Notes under the pieces: model-generated
What the model was told of the DNA's origin: nothing
Databases searched by the model: none
The model's input: only the letters and a program-made list of their open reading frames with translations
NCBI RefSeq assembly: GCF_032854445.1
Contig: NC_088301.1
Location: 41,031,187-41,095,186 of the forward strand
Length of the DNA: 64,000 bases
Origin: Liolophura sinensis
Taxonomy: Eukaryota; Mollusca; Polyplacophora; Chitonida; Chitonidae
Reading direction: 5' to 3'
Position numbers and translations under genes: made by a program
Part shown: piece by piece, positions 39,914 to 53,098 of the stretch
Numbering within the stretch: position 1 is the stretch's first letter
How the letters are laid out: each line of letters opens with the position of its first letter

Positions 39914-40333
39914 GTTTGTATGCTTGGGGCTTAACGTCGTAATTAACAATTTTTCAGTTATGTGACGACGAGTAGTCATTAGGTTTATTTGAGTGGTCTT
40001 TTACACCATACTCAAGAATATTTCACTTATACGAAGGCGGCCAGTATTATACTGGGCGACAACCGGGCAGAGATGAGTTATTAGGTGTATGTACATGTAT
40101 TGTGTCTTCTTTTGGCTGGGCGTGTCGCCAATGAAATATCATGCCGAAGACACCAGACGTGACACCTCACCCAGCCACATTATACTGACACAGTCACTAA
40201 CCAGTCCTGTTTCATTACTCTAACCTCCCAGTGCTGAGCGCCAATCGCGGCAGCTATTTGTACCATTTCACCAAGCCTTTGTTATGACCCGATCCGGGTT
40301 TATCCAGCGGCCTCCACAGACTTCGAGTTGGAC
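39914..40333 (-). mobile_element. Second SINE family, copy 2, interrupted by the common SINE
   Basis: Shares GCTTGGGG and TTAACGTCGTA, ATATTGTGTCTT-type and ATCATGCCGAAGACACCAGAC sequences with the copy near 36413. It is more diverged, especially at the head (CGATCCGGGTTTATCC). A fragment of the common SINE sits inside it at about 39984-40076. Confidence 0.7.
39984..40076 (-). mobile_element. Common SINE fragment nested in second-family SINE
   Basis: Contains TACTCAAGAATATTTCACTT and ACAACCGGGCAGAG. The host sequence is repeated at the borders as GTCATTAGG (39975-39983) and GTTATTAGG (40077-40085), an imperfect target-site duplication. Confidence 0.75.
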
Positions 40334-41807
40334 GGGACGCATATACACGCAGCCTTCCGGGGTCGTTACAGAAAACCTGTTATTTACCATAACGCAAACT
40401 ATATAAAATGCGAGATGACTGTTCTGTTTTCTGTCTTTTTCTGTAAAAAGTTGAAAGAAGCTGCTGCTAGTATCAAAAGCGAACAATTATGCAGAGAAAA
40501 ACGAATTTCCCCCGGTTATTGTTATACACACGTTTGGAGCAAAGCAAAACATTGTCCCTGTTAGCCAGTCCCAACTGGAGACCTCTTCAGTGTGTATACT
40601 TGTGTACTCAACCTGCTGTACTATAATACTAAGGTAAAAAAAGACGTTATATCATTATTGTGCTATACCATACACAAAGACACGGGGCACATCAGCTCCC
40701 GACGAGTGAGGTTACACACCATCTCAACAGCCTTTCATAAAGCCGTATGTGTGTATTTAGGACACGATTGTGAATACGTTCCCTTATGCTGTTGAAAGAC
40801 AGCATAAGGAGTGTCCATATATTCCACTATTAACTTCTCTGATAATGGAAAATGGGACGTGACTAAAAAAAAAAAAATAACAGAACTGACCTAAAACTTT
40901 TGTGACGTCTTGCCAAAAATGGGTGTCATGGTGATCCATCCTTTTAAAAACTATAGCTATTGCTTAGATCCGGATTGAGCCAGATGTCATACAGGTCAAT
41001 AATAGATAGGAGCAGTAAAGATATAAAACACCTAAAACACATCATAAAATTTTATTGCAGATTAAAACAGGTAACAATGCACATATTTAAAGAAACGACA
41101 TCTTTAAAGATTAAACTTATGTAAGCACTTCTACAGCGTGTAAATAAGCGAATACGCAAGACATTTAGAGACGAGATAAATAAATTTACATCAGAATATA
41201 TCTTTTAAACATATATATATAATCAACATTTTTCACAGGTTTATGTATGAATGCACATACATGAAAACGTTTACAGTCTTGTTTAACCCTATGTCGATGA
41301 GACCAAGGAATGTATAACATTTTAATTTTTTTGTTCAGAATAATATTCTAAAGTAAACAAAATTTGATAACTAAACAACCGATGTAAACAAACGCATAAC
41401 TTTCTTTTAACCAAAACACGTACAAAAATTCATTTAGCCAAGCTGAAGACTGAGGCTGCTTCCATATCCCAAATGAACGCTAACGGTGCTCCACACAAAT
41501 CACAATGGTCGCACTACATGTAACTTAACATAAAGCTTAATATCACCTCACTCGCAAGAGTGCAAGAAATTTGTGAAGCCCAGAGTATTATCATTCCAGT
41601 CTCGCATATCCAAGAGCCCTCTTGGATTAGCCAAAAACAATCTATTCTAGATGTTCAAACAAACATGTAGATCCAACCGTTCATTGAAAACCTGCCAGAA
41701 AACAAATAGTGCACACAAAACAAAACCACACAAAAAACCAACAAAACGAACAGAGAAATAAAACATAAATAATCCAATAACCGAGATATGAATTATGGCC
41801 GTTTACG

Positions 41808-44800
41808 TCAACATTTTGTGTGAATCAGGCGAGTTACTCGACTAGCTCTCTTCCCAGACGCCGACCTGTAAACAAAGATGGAGGGGAAGTACAAACTACA
41901 GTCAAGCCATCAATAACAAAGAAAAGCTTGAAAATACCCCAGGGTTGTGTCCGGACTATGCCGATAAATATAAATGTGACTAAATAACGAAACGCTAAAA
42001 ATAAGCTTAGTGCGTGGAGAATGAAAGAAAATAAAAGAAACCAATGCTGTTACATTTACATCGTTGTCTAATTTGCGTGCTTACAGTTTTCCGTCAGTAG
42101 GCATCGGTGGTGGTATCAATCAGAAATTTTGAGCTAGGCGCAAGTGCTCATGAAAAATGCGAAGGAAGATAACGTCTGGAAGGATTAGCATCGTTGTTCC
42201 AGAAGAAACGCTTTCGCAGTGATAATAACAAGGTGTGGCCAGTACATGGAAGAGTTCTTACTAAGGCACCTGTATAGCGTCAGCATGGGGATGTTTGCAA
42301 GAATTTGCCGCAACCAGGCCATCAGCAAGAGTTCAACTGCTTTAAAGTATACCTGCAATACTCTAGGAGACGTGTACAGGTCTTTTAGATAATTTATCAA
42401 CCGAAAACCATGGCGACAGTAGGTTCAGCATACATCTACAAAGGTCTATATGTTTTTTAAATCGCAAAATGATAAACCAATTAAATTTGTAAATGACAAA
42501 ACAATTAAATTCCAATATTATTTTAGATCAAAGATTTACACTTTTAAAACATATGCATAACTTACTTTGTTTTCAGTAAAACTTCACCACAAATATCCGT
42601 CTCCTGTTCTTCACACCAAGATTTCCCGCCATTTGTACTGTGTTCTACGATCATTCCGGGGAATTCCACATTCCACATCAGTTTGCCTCCTTCCACTCTA
42701 GAACACAATATCGAGAAGGGTTATAGCTTTAATAGTATTTTGATATTGTGTTCTCGATTAAAACAATGGACCAAGGGACACATTTTATATAAGATAAAGG
42801 TACTGGGCATACTTCCTCTCAAGATAAACATTTAACAGACGAGAAGCTCCTTACAGCTCATGTGGTGCTCTCTTATGTCCGCTTTACCAAGTAGGCACCA
42901 AGTTCATGGCAGACAAAATATTAATGATATTGTAAGCGTTATCTTCGCTACGGATGCTCTAGGTCTGCTCTTCTTGGAGGTGATATTTGACACAGTGTCT
43001 TTAATGCGTTAAGACAGATTTGGTTTAATCGTCAAAATGCGCATAACTACATCCTGGCTCAACAACAAAAAGAGATGTTCCCATCCGCTTACAACAGATG
43101 ACAGAAAATGGACATTTCCAGAACTTACTTTGCACCAGGTGGAGGTACCCTGTACTTGATGCCCAGGTTATCTAATCTGGCCAACTCCTTGTAGCCCAAC
43201 GTGTTGGCGAAATCTTCCCAGTCGATGGTTCGTAGTCGCTCTCGGATTGTCTCGTTCTGCACGGACTCCCACGAGGCCTTGTGCCACGCCCTCTCTGCCA
43301 ACGCCAGGAGACGAGGAAATATCATGTAATCCATCTGCTCCTCTGTGCGGACAGTCTCCGTCCACAGGTGACCCTGCATACCTGCAACACAGAACAGATA
43401 TATGACCACGCTTTCCTTATTACCTTGGCCTTCTTAGATTTAAGATGAAAGCCTTTCCAAAATCAAACACCGCCAGGTATATTACTTCTTACTTTTTATA
43501 TCCACGCCAATCGAAAACATGCATCAGGATATAGCGAGTTGCTCTTCTGTCTTCTCCGTATGTCCATAAACATTTCATATTATCACAATTACTCTTACAT
43601 TTTTACTGGCTTGTGCAGAGCTTTAAACACATCTGAATATTTGCGTGATAATTCCTGAACGTTTACGTCTGTCGGACTGACACCACTATACGATAATACT
43701 CGCGTATAAAAATACAGAGCAAATATAGCAAAGCACGTTTTAATTCTGTAAGTGGCACGGCTATATGGTTTCAATAGTAGCAGTTTTCTGATTTCACCAA
43801 GCTGATGCCTAATTGTTGAGTCTAATTCTGAAAATATATATATGATACGTTTCAATTCTGAAGCTGTATTGTCAAAAATTTGGCCGGATAGCAATGCAAT
43901 GTTTAAGCGAAAGAACCTTCCCCATTTCGTTAAAGAGTCTCTTACCAACAATATTTTCGGTTTTTTAAGCGGACGCATTTTGAGCCGTCAACACCACAAA
44001 GGTCCTTCTCTGTGAACGGCGTCCCAGCTCGGGTGACGTCAGCGTTAGCGTAAACGTTGTCCGGCATGTAACCAAACGCTTTCCGCGTGTCAATGAATCT
44101 GGGCGCCCAGTAGAACCCCCGTTCCTCGGGGTCGGGCTCGTACGGGTGGTCAAAGTACAAGTGAGTAGCATGTGCCAGCACAACCTATAAGACAACATTT
44201 TCATTAGAACACAGTATCCTTTCTAACGGATTGAATCGTAATGTTGAAACTAGCCTCATTAAGAAATATGTAAGCCATTTATATAATATTAAAAAAGAAA
44301 AAAAGCATTCTGAAAATGTATAAAGCCTGCAGGGTAGTGGTCCCAATGTGACAGTTCGCAAGCAGTCACACGTAACCAATAAAATCCGGCCAGTTTACCT
44401 TATTTTTTCTTTCATACCTTTTCTACGAGATGAGAATGAAATCATCTTTAATTTTACCTTGTAGCCTTGATTGGCCAGTTTATATGCTCGAGTGGATACA
44501 CCCCATTCCCATACATTGTCCCACGCCAGAGCATAGACTTGGGAATTGCGTAGTCTGGTAAGATTGTAGGGCTGAGAAGTCTTGTCCATCAGTCCGTCTT
44601 CCCAACCGGCTAACTGGAGACCGTAGTTCGCGCTGATGGACGACACTCGGCGAAGGAAATGCTCCTTAAGGTCCTTGGCATCATTAATATTGTCGTTACT
44701 GGTTAGAACTATATTACACTTTGTGGAGTTTACCCATGCTCCCTACGGCAACTTCGTCACCACCAAAGTTGAAGACCTTTAATGGACTAATGTCCCGGTG

Positions 44801-47800
44801 GATTTCTATAACGGAACGTATAAGATGGTCAACAAATTTAAATGTGGATTCCATACACGGGTTCAATGCGTTATCATTAAAGAGCTGCACAGAGAGGTAC
44901 TCTGATCTGTCGTACAGATCAGAGAGAAGGAAATGTTCAGCCTCTGACCGATTATTCCGTTGCATGAATTTATAATATCTCTTCTCCATGGCCTTAATGG
45001 CGGCTCTGCTATGTCCAGGCATGTCGAACTCTGGAATAACTTCTATATGACGATTTTTGGCGTGCAGAAGAATTTCTTGGTAGTCTTTGACGGTGTAGAA
45101 CCCACTTCCGCTTGTCTGGTTGGTTGGGCCAGATCCTAGTTGTGGCACCAGGCAGAGTTTCTCGCTCTCGTCGAAACACCGTTTGGAACCGAGCTAAACA
45201 AAGTGAAGGTATATCTGTACAGATAAAATATAATTCAACACATGGTATAATTCTGCATTTGTCCTAAGAAAGGGTTAGGTCGGACAAGCGCTTTGAAATG
45301 ATTAATTTTATTCATATATTTGATTGGTGGGAGGAAACCGGGGCTTTGAAAAAATGCTAAGAAATGAAAATTTATAATTTCAACTAGATAGAATGAAGTT
45401 CATCGATATAAACTCATCAGTTTGTTTCAAACTGAATGAATTATCCATCCAAACGAGTACCTCACCTCAGTTAACTCCTCAAGTCCAGGAATTTCCAGTC
45501 GCCACCCTTCGTCTTCGGTAAGGTGAAAATGTAGCCTGTTCAGCTTGTACAGAGCCATTGCATCAAGCAACTTGAATACTTCATGCTTTGTGTGAAAGTT
45601 TCTACCGACATCAAGGTGCATCCCTCGGTAGGGAAATCTCGGTGAATCTCGAATGATGGTCACGGGAACGTGACCATCTCTGCTCATCAAACTTTTAAGG
45701 GACTGGAAGGCATAAAATGCTCCAGAAGCAGAATTTGCCACGATTGTGACAGTCTGCGTATCGTCTTGCACTCGCAGTTCATAAGCTTCTTCACTTAGAG
45801 ATAACTTTCCTTCTACTGTAACCTCTGGCATCTTCTCAAGGAATTGGATGAACCTCGATTCCGGAGGCTCCTCAACAAATTTCAATCCAAGATCAGCTGC
45901 GAACATCAATGAAAGTGGACATTCAATTATCAGTTTATTTTTTGCCTGATTTCATTCTACGCCGTTCCTAAGAACTCTACAAATCGACATTTGTGAAAGT
46001 CAGCGTAATATGACAAGTATAATCTCCATAATCTTTTACCAATGTTTCATTGATTGAAAACTACAGCATCTTGTATAGGTTGTAAATATTTAGAACTTAC
46101 CAGATACATATTGCGCCGTTTCCACCAATTTGTCGGATCCTGGACCAGCGAACACCACCCAATCCTTGGTTCCCAGGTTCACCCACCGACTCTCGTACAT
46201 CTTCACGTCCACGGGTGTTGGGATTACCTGCTTGGGAGCGTACCCGAGATCATTCACGGCGAATATGTCGTAACGCATGTTCGCTGTGTACGGGTCGTAC
46301 ATATCCTTCAGATTCTCCGTCTCGTACCTTTTCCACTGATTTGGTTTGTCAAAATAACCAACAAAAGACAGGCTTTCTCCTACAGTGCTCCGGATTGTCC
46401 GAGCGATGGTCCCGCTCGCTGCTATGAACCAGTTTGGGAAGATATCCGTGCGGGACACGTACCAGTACTTTCCCAGGAAGTTTATCATGTGTTTGTCACC
46501 GGGTTTCAGCGTCTTAAACGATTGCAGTGGTTCGATCTTGAACAGCATGCCTTGCACGTGGGAGATGTTTACTCCATAGTGGATGTAGTTATATCGCTGC
46601 AGCTCATCGCTAGTTGGCTGGTTAATTCCCAAAATGTGGTAGAAGTAGATCGCCCAATTCCCACCTCGAATGTCCCGCTTACCCGTATTGGACAGTGTCA
46701 CTCGCTGTGCTGAGTTGCTCGTGCCATCGATGAAGTTGTCCACTACGTCATAACGCACGTCCATAAAGACGGACATGTAATCCACGTCCGCCTGAGTTGT
46801 GGCCATACCTGTAGGAAGAACAGAACAAGAAAACAGTCCGTGAAATATACACCATGGACAAATTAATAGCTTATGCCTCAGTGTTCAGTAGATTTATATT
46901 TGTTTACTTGAGCTTTTTGAAAGGCAAATTCCATTAAACATTTGTCAGGAAAATCATTCACTTTATTTTTTGAAGAATATTTCTAACGGAGTGAAATGGT
47001 GTTAAAATATCACATGCTACTGTGTTCTGTAGTGAACCAGAGAGGGTCAGCATCGTCACATTTTTGGCTTGAAATAGTTCGTTCCAAGGTCCCATTTGGC
47101 GAATGGATTCACAAATCTACATATTTATGCATTTTAAATGATGAAATATAGAAATATAAAAATATGTGTTAGGTGGTAAAAACTTGATGTGACGTCACTA
47201 GTCCCAGAAAAGACCACCGTAAAATCCAATGTTTCAAATGTGTTTTTCTACTTTAACACTAATCATGCCATAAGATTACCCAGGTCATCAAAGAAAGCTC
47301 AAATAGCACTATGCATCCATTGGCAGCAGCGGTAATAAAACATTTTGTAGTTTAAACTGTTCATTTGGCAAGCGCTGGGAACTCCCGATTCACTAAAAAT
47401 AAGACAGGCTAATGTTTGCTAACGATGTCGACCATCTTGAAATTTGTTGTTTTACATGAACATTATTTTAAAAAAAATGTCTTCTAGGCTAACATTAATT
47501 AATCGGCCTAATGCAGTTTCATGCCAAATTTGGTGCTTTCATTCGACAAACAAAGGTATACAGAAAATATAACACTAAGCCAACTGATTATACGTGATGA
47601 AGCAACCAGAACGTCGTTAGTAAATCACGTTTTTTTGCAAGTTACCTTTGAGCGTTCACACATTTGATATCCTCAGAGCGCTTTAAATGTGTCATATTGG
47701 TAGAAGGGCATTGTCAATGATACTAATCGCCAGCATCCTTAGTGTAAGGCCACCCACGTGCGCCATAGGCCGCATAATGCCACCACTGGTTATGTAACGT

Positions 47801-49025
47801 TGCAACAACAACGTTAATCTGACCTGATCTCTTTACGATTTAATCTGAAACAACTCATAGATTATGATATACGGGCCCGATCACAAATTATTATACCCTT
47901 CGCCACTTTCTCAGAAAGTCACTACAAAAGAGGCTGTTTTTGTGCATTTAGATCCGACAAAGAGGAACTCGTGTGTTGTTACAAGCAAAACTTTCATGCG
48001 GCCAAATCCGGTTGCATGTTTTCCACTTTTGTATCCTCGACTTCTCTGCAACTTTGATAGGAGGCAAGTAAACCGAAAAAGAGGAGAGTCGATAAAGTTT
48101 CTCAAATTTATGGTTACAGAATGGGAATCTAAACAGAAATGAAATGTTAATTACGTGGTAAGTGCACTATTTTACATATGCAGACCATTCATTTTTAATT
48201 TTGACCAGGTTTTGGCACACATTAGAACCTATTATACGCCGGTTGTCCTAGAGATTAAACGAAATTTTAAAACTGAGATTGCGGTCACGTGGTAGAATGA
48301 CGTCAATTCATTGAAAAAAAACATCTTTTCACCATGAACATCTGGTAAAAGGCTCATGGACTAACAAAAGGATCAACCTGGTCTTCGCAACTGTCCATTA
48401 CAATTTGTTTTGAGTGGCGGCCATTTCCGTTCTCCTTGCTCTGCGTTCCAACTACGGATAAATGGGGAGTGAAAACCTTGTTTGCAAACGCAATGCAGTA
48501 TTAAATTCTGTATTTTAAAACAAGCACGAGAACAGAGATCCGAATACAACTCACAGCTGACCAAAGGTGTGCACCGCTTTACTATAGGTCTATGTCTAAC
48601 GGGTGTCGTTTATCTAAATGGATTGGAACTCGTCCGCAATGGAAGTACCAAAGTGACGTTAACGAGTTTTCTGGCGGAAACAACCCAGTTTATTTCCAAT
48701 AACAAAGCAACACAGCCTACATTGCTGAAATAGGTTGTTTGTAACTAGTCTGTCTCCCAGATTGCATACAATCGTGTACACGTGGTATAATTCATAACCT
48801 ATTCATAGTTCACAAACTTTATGCAAGAAGACATAAATTTATCAAAAAAATCCACTGAGTAATGAGCAGCCTTTCCGACAAGAATAATGCCGATTTTGTA
48901 TTTTGGAAACTCTCACTAGACTAAACAGCCAAAATAAAATAGTTCTTACCTCCACTGAAGATGCTCATTACAGCGAACAACAAAGCCAGGCACGTGATTT
49001 GGTTTTCTACTCCCTGGGAGTCCAT
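41808..49025 (-). CDS. GH20 gene C: secreted chitobiase-like paralogue, His-to-Asn and frame-disrupted (pseudogene or assembly error)
   Basis: Exons: 48950-49025, 46101-46808, 45466-45896, 44458-45193, 43946-44184, 43129-43381, 42566-42697, 41808-41865. Splice sites are canonical and the layout matches genes B and D. Exon 1 gives a signal peptide (hydrophobic CLALLFAVMSIF). The CHB_HEX, GH20b, barrel and C-terminal domains are all present; DMPGH, GWED, YALAWDN, THLYFD and GHLWTE are intact. HxGGDE reads NFGGDE (N547). The reading frame is broken. Exon 4 is 736 nt where 735 is expected, with an extra base in the GGG run at 44741-44743 that leads to an early stop. Exon 5 is 239 nt, ending in phase 2 where phase 1 is required. 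Homology continues cleanly after each break. The encoded C-terminus would end in HTKC with no hydrophobic tail. The TATA-like box is near 49129. Confidence 0.85.
44741..44743 (-). other. Frameshift point in gene C exon 4
   Basis: Read on the - strand, GACGAAGTTGCCGTA is followed by GGG AGC ATG in the incoming frame. Homology to gene B (GAW followed by an NSTxC motif) resumes only if one G is skipped. The unshifted frame stops at TAA about 8 codons later. The break falls just after the catalytic Asp-Glu pair. Confidence 0.85.
46809..48949 (-). other. Intron 1 of GH20 gene C
   Basis: Bounded by GTAAGA next to the signal-peptide exon and CCTACAG next to exon 2, in phase 1 as in the paralogues. 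No SINE copy or coding exon was recognised. Small open frames such as 47864-48142 show no family features. Confidence 0.75.
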
Positions 49026-49124
49026 TTTTACTTCTTGCAGCCCTTCTTGATCGAACAATCACACTTCCAATGGCGCTGTTTTAATAAATGCACAACAAAC
49101 AACGCACTGAGCAATTAGGTAAGC

Positions 49125-49133
49125 CTATATAAT
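49125..49133 (-). promoter_or_regulatory. TATA box candidate for gene C
   Basis: ATTATATAG on the - strand, about 100 bp upstream of the ATG at 49025. This is consistent with a start near 49100 and a 5' UTR of about 75 bp, and is not otherwise supported. Confidence 0.45.
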
Positions 49134-50229
49134 AGATGTTCATCCAACATGCGCTGCTTCTTCCCACACCATCCAAGAAGCTTTCAGCACTCAACAACAG
49201 TTCGCACACACCACCCCAGAGGCAGACGTCTTAATCTTTTCTGTGTCACGGCCTTTTTCTCTGTTTGACATACCACGGCATATACCGTGTTTTCTCGGAC
49301 CTCGGTTTTGTGAGTCACGCGCAAATTTTCGCCTGTCACGTGATACTGGCCCTTTATCTTTCTCCCACCCCCTCCTCTTTACTCAGGAATATTTCGGCCC
49401 AGTTTCTTTTGTGTTCCTGGCTCAGTGTAAATCACCTTCTCACCTCACGTATGCAAATAGACACAGTGCAAGAGTAGCCTGATGGCCTGACTGTCCCATC
49501 TCGCTGACTGATCTATTTTTCGTTGGCAGGTACTTCTGCCACATACTACGGTTGTGGTTTTCAGAGATAGCAAAGTTTTAGAGAAATAAAAGATCATTTC
49601 CTGTGATTTTTCGGGAGACATAGAACACGACTCAAGATTTTGATAAAAGGAGTACTATACTTACGTTATATTTAGTATTTTTAATGATAATACTTTATGA
49701 GGGATTAGAGACCTTTAGTTAAAAGTTACAAGTTGAACTTGTGACTTCAAACTAGAATAGCGAAACTAGTTCTGATTTGTTACTAGTTACAAGTCAGTAC
49801 GTGAACACCACCAACATCATAGCCAGATCGAGACGTGTTCCCTTCATGTTCACTGTTGTCTCTACTGGTATAACATGGCCAGGAGACCTCACAGCACCAA
49901 TGTGGTATACGATGCTAGGATGCTGATTTTAATTACGTGACGTTTTCCTTATATGATTGTCTTTGATTCGTTCAAATGAGGGTGGTTATAGGTTCCCTGG
50001 TCGGCGAAACCGGGTTAGAGATCCATGTTCAACTTATGCATTGAAAGAGGCTGGACTATTGCAATACAGAATAAAATGTATAGCACATGTGTAACTGTGT
50101 ATAAGGACGGACATAAGCGATGAGAAACACTATGTATATTTCACAATGTACAAGGGCCGTTGTGTTTGCCAATGTTTCAGTTAAATGAAAGACAATATAT
50201 GCTTTAGCAATAAACTGATTCAAGATCTA

Positions 50230-50556
50230 CGGTGGCCCGTTAGTGTCATTAGAAATTTTTAGCATTTTCTGATGATTTACAATAATTCAGATGACTTTCT
50301 AATGAAACTTATCATTATGAACTTCAGAATTTGAAGTATATGCAAAAGGAAATCAACGTAGAAACAAAAACATTTTTCACAAAAAATTTATCGTAGAATT
50401 TATAAATTTTGTGTAAAATGTTTTTACGTTGATTTCCGTTGCATATACTTCAAATTCTGAAGTTCATAATGAGTTTCGTGAAAAGGCCCTCTGAATTAAT
50501 GAATGAATTAATTAATGAAAATGTTGAAAATTTCGAATGGCACGAAAGGGCCACCG
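50230..50556. mobile_element. Palindromic MITE-like element, about 327 bp
   Basis: The ends are inverted copies: CGGTGGCCC at 50230-50238 and GGGCCACCG at 50548-50556. Similarity continues inward (CATT-GAAATTTT-CATTTT on both arms). Near the centre, an arm from about 50313 to 50357 (CATTATGAACTTCAGAATTT) faces its complement at about 50427-50472. Almost the whole element can fold on itself. No coding capacity and no clear target duplication. Confidence 0.8.
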
Positions 50557-53098
50557 CACGAATCAGATTCTAAACTCGATTAAAATCCATGCAAATCAAT
50601 GCCAAATATTTTGTCTTGAGAATACAGCTCCATAATCAGCGGAATTAAAAATATCTGTGATGGTATAAAAAGCCGGTCCATCGTGATAAGGTACAGATTG
50701 GCTTGCCGTTGTAGAAAGTCCTCCATTCTGTTTTCTGGGCGCGTTCAGGCATTGACAGAGATTAAGATTACATCTGAAAAGATATAAAGTTTCAGGTGCA
50801 AGCTTCACCCAGAAAACAGAAAACAAGAACATACTTGGAAACTTCGTATCTGGCAATGGGTGTTTTTGGCCACAGTATATACATGCTCTGTTCCCAACTT
50901 ACCTTACGTGTAGGATCATTAGGGTATCCCTCTATCGAAATCCTGTCTGTGTGAAACTACACTTTGTGACAAAAGGTCTTTGTACGGTACCATGCATACT
51001 CTATCAAGAAAGACGTGCCACGTTCGGAACAAAAGAAGGTTCATTTTCATGCATAGCCAGCATATACAGACCTGGATGTGATCTCCATATAAACTTAGCT
51101 TTTCCCCCATGCATATGTGTACCGGCACTAAAGAACAGGATGTAAGCCTATAAATTAGTGGCTAAGCACGATTAAAATTTGATGGCAAGTGTGCTTCAAA
51201 GGCATTTGAAATGACGCAACAGGGTGGTAAAAGGGATCAGATTTTGGTTTTCAACAGGGAAGAGTGTCAATGAATGGTCAAGCCTTTTTTCAAGCCTTCA
51301 AAAAACCTTTTGTAATAAGCTGTCTGGACAGTAGGTCATTAATATTTTTTGTAGACTTTATTTTAACATTAAAATTTGGGATTGGGTTCTCAGACGTCAT
51401 AAACAATTTTCCCAATATAAACGCAGTGTTTAGTGTTGGAATTACTCACAAGTAAAAAATCTTATTGGAATAATGTTCACAAAGTTTTCTCCATTAGGTG
51501 AATATAAGAGAAAAAGTGGTGTGAAGTCACCTTGCCACTGGCAATGCACATGTATAAGGCCCACTGGTCATAGAATTACAAGATTTGATTACAACAATAC
51601 TTTAGCTTTCTTTCATTTTTAAGTAAGCCTTTTTAGGCATTCTGTTTATACATTTGAAACAGGTATGTGACATCTGATTTAATTAAAACTTACTTTTGGC
51701 CCATAGAAAGGTTAACCACCTCCTAAATGTAAACAAATAACTCAGTACTAGTATTTCAACTTGCAAAACTAGGCACTTTGAGGAGGTTTTAAATTTTTAT
51801 TTAAGTGAGAAATGGCTTTGTGGAATCGATCCCAGGCCAGTATAGTTACAATTCACGCGTAATGACAATGAATATTATTGTCTGAGTAATTCCCCTGTTC
51901 GGATTTGCAGGTGTTGCATAAATTTTATTGTTAGCAGTAAAAATAAGGATAAAAAAAGAGAAAACATAGTAGGAATGAAAGGATACCAATTGGATTCGAA
52001 CCTGAGACTATCAGGTATCATATACATCAGGCCTAGTCTTGAAAACAAGTGCAGAGAATATGTGCCTGTGATCTTTTGATCATAACAGATGACAAAGACT
52101 ACTTTGCTTATGCTTCTGGATTAACGCAATATTTCAGCCATATCGTGGTGAAACTACTTTGCTGCAGGTTGTATCTTGTTTCCGAGTTAAATAGAAGTGA
52201 TTTGTTTCATGCGGTTTTACATAAAGCCCTCATGTTAAATATAGTGGTTAATTTCAACGATTTTTGAAAATTACGGGAAAACTAAAACCTGAACGGAAAT
52301 AATTCTTTAAAATTCATAATCCTCAGGTTAGAAAGTTTCACCCAATTATACAATTTTTACAGTTTACCTACTATTACGCCATTTTCATTGATCTGCCAAA
52401 ATCTTATTTGCATACATAATTTTAAATCTCGGAATTTAGACTGATACGATATGGTTGTTGGGAATTCCAAACCACTTCAAACCATAAGCAAGCAACACCT
52501 ACATGTAAAGTTTGGTGTCGTGGTTTTCTCTACAGTTGCGTCACAACATTGTGGTTGATAATGTCAACAAAAGCACTAGGTCCCAGGTGGCAAATCCTCT
52601 AATAATAATCACGATGACAATTTAATAACATTTTTATTACATCACAGCAATGTGACGCGTGACAGTAATGATTTTTAGCACAAACTGAACATGTGAAGTT
52701 TCGTCTGGAAAGTACATGGCATTTTCATCATGGCAAAAAACATTCAGCTGTTTTTTTTTTTTTTATCAGGAACGAAAATTACTTTGACATACTAAATCAC
52801 ATATGTAGCTTAACAACTTCCGAGATTCGTCCAGTTTACCATTTGTCCTGAAGAACAGTTTCTTTCGCTTTTCCTGGATTCTCTCCTGTTACGTCCCTCA
52901 CACTCCCTACCATACGACCAAATAAAACCCCGAACGATATGTAGCACTCGACTCAGCACCCTTTCAGAGGATTAACAGTAGAACTATCTGAGAGCCTTTT
53001 CATTCTTCTCGGCTTAGCTTTCAGAAATACAATGCTGAAGCTAAGATGGGAACAGAGCCCAACGATCTGAGTGGTAGTCACCAACATTAGCATGAACG

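Larger units (their letters stand above)
33822..41807. other. Convergent intergenic region between GH20 genes B and C
   Basis: About 8 kb containing the 3' ends of both genes. For gene C a reverse-strand AATAAA at 41051-41056 is a plausible poly(A) signal, about 750 bp after the stop. I see SINE copies at 36111, 38368 and 39984, two copies of a second SINE family near 36413 and 39914, and a short SINE-like trace near 37620-37690. No open frame has recognisable domains or splice structure. Confidence 0.6.
49026..53098. other. Intergenic region between GH20 genes C and D
   Basis: The right end should contain the 3' UTR of gene D, with a reverse-strand AATAAA at 52633-52638. The left end holds the gene C promoter. 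In between are a palindromic MITE-like element (50230-50556) and a short SINE-like trace (ATATTTCAGCCATATCGTGG) near 52128. I see no coding exon. Confidence 0.6.

Noticed and set aside
43592-43978. 127-codon open frame on the - strand between gene C exons 5 and 6
   Set aside because: It is intron 5 sequence bounded by the GTAAGA donor and the exon 6 acceptor; no similarity to the paralogues.
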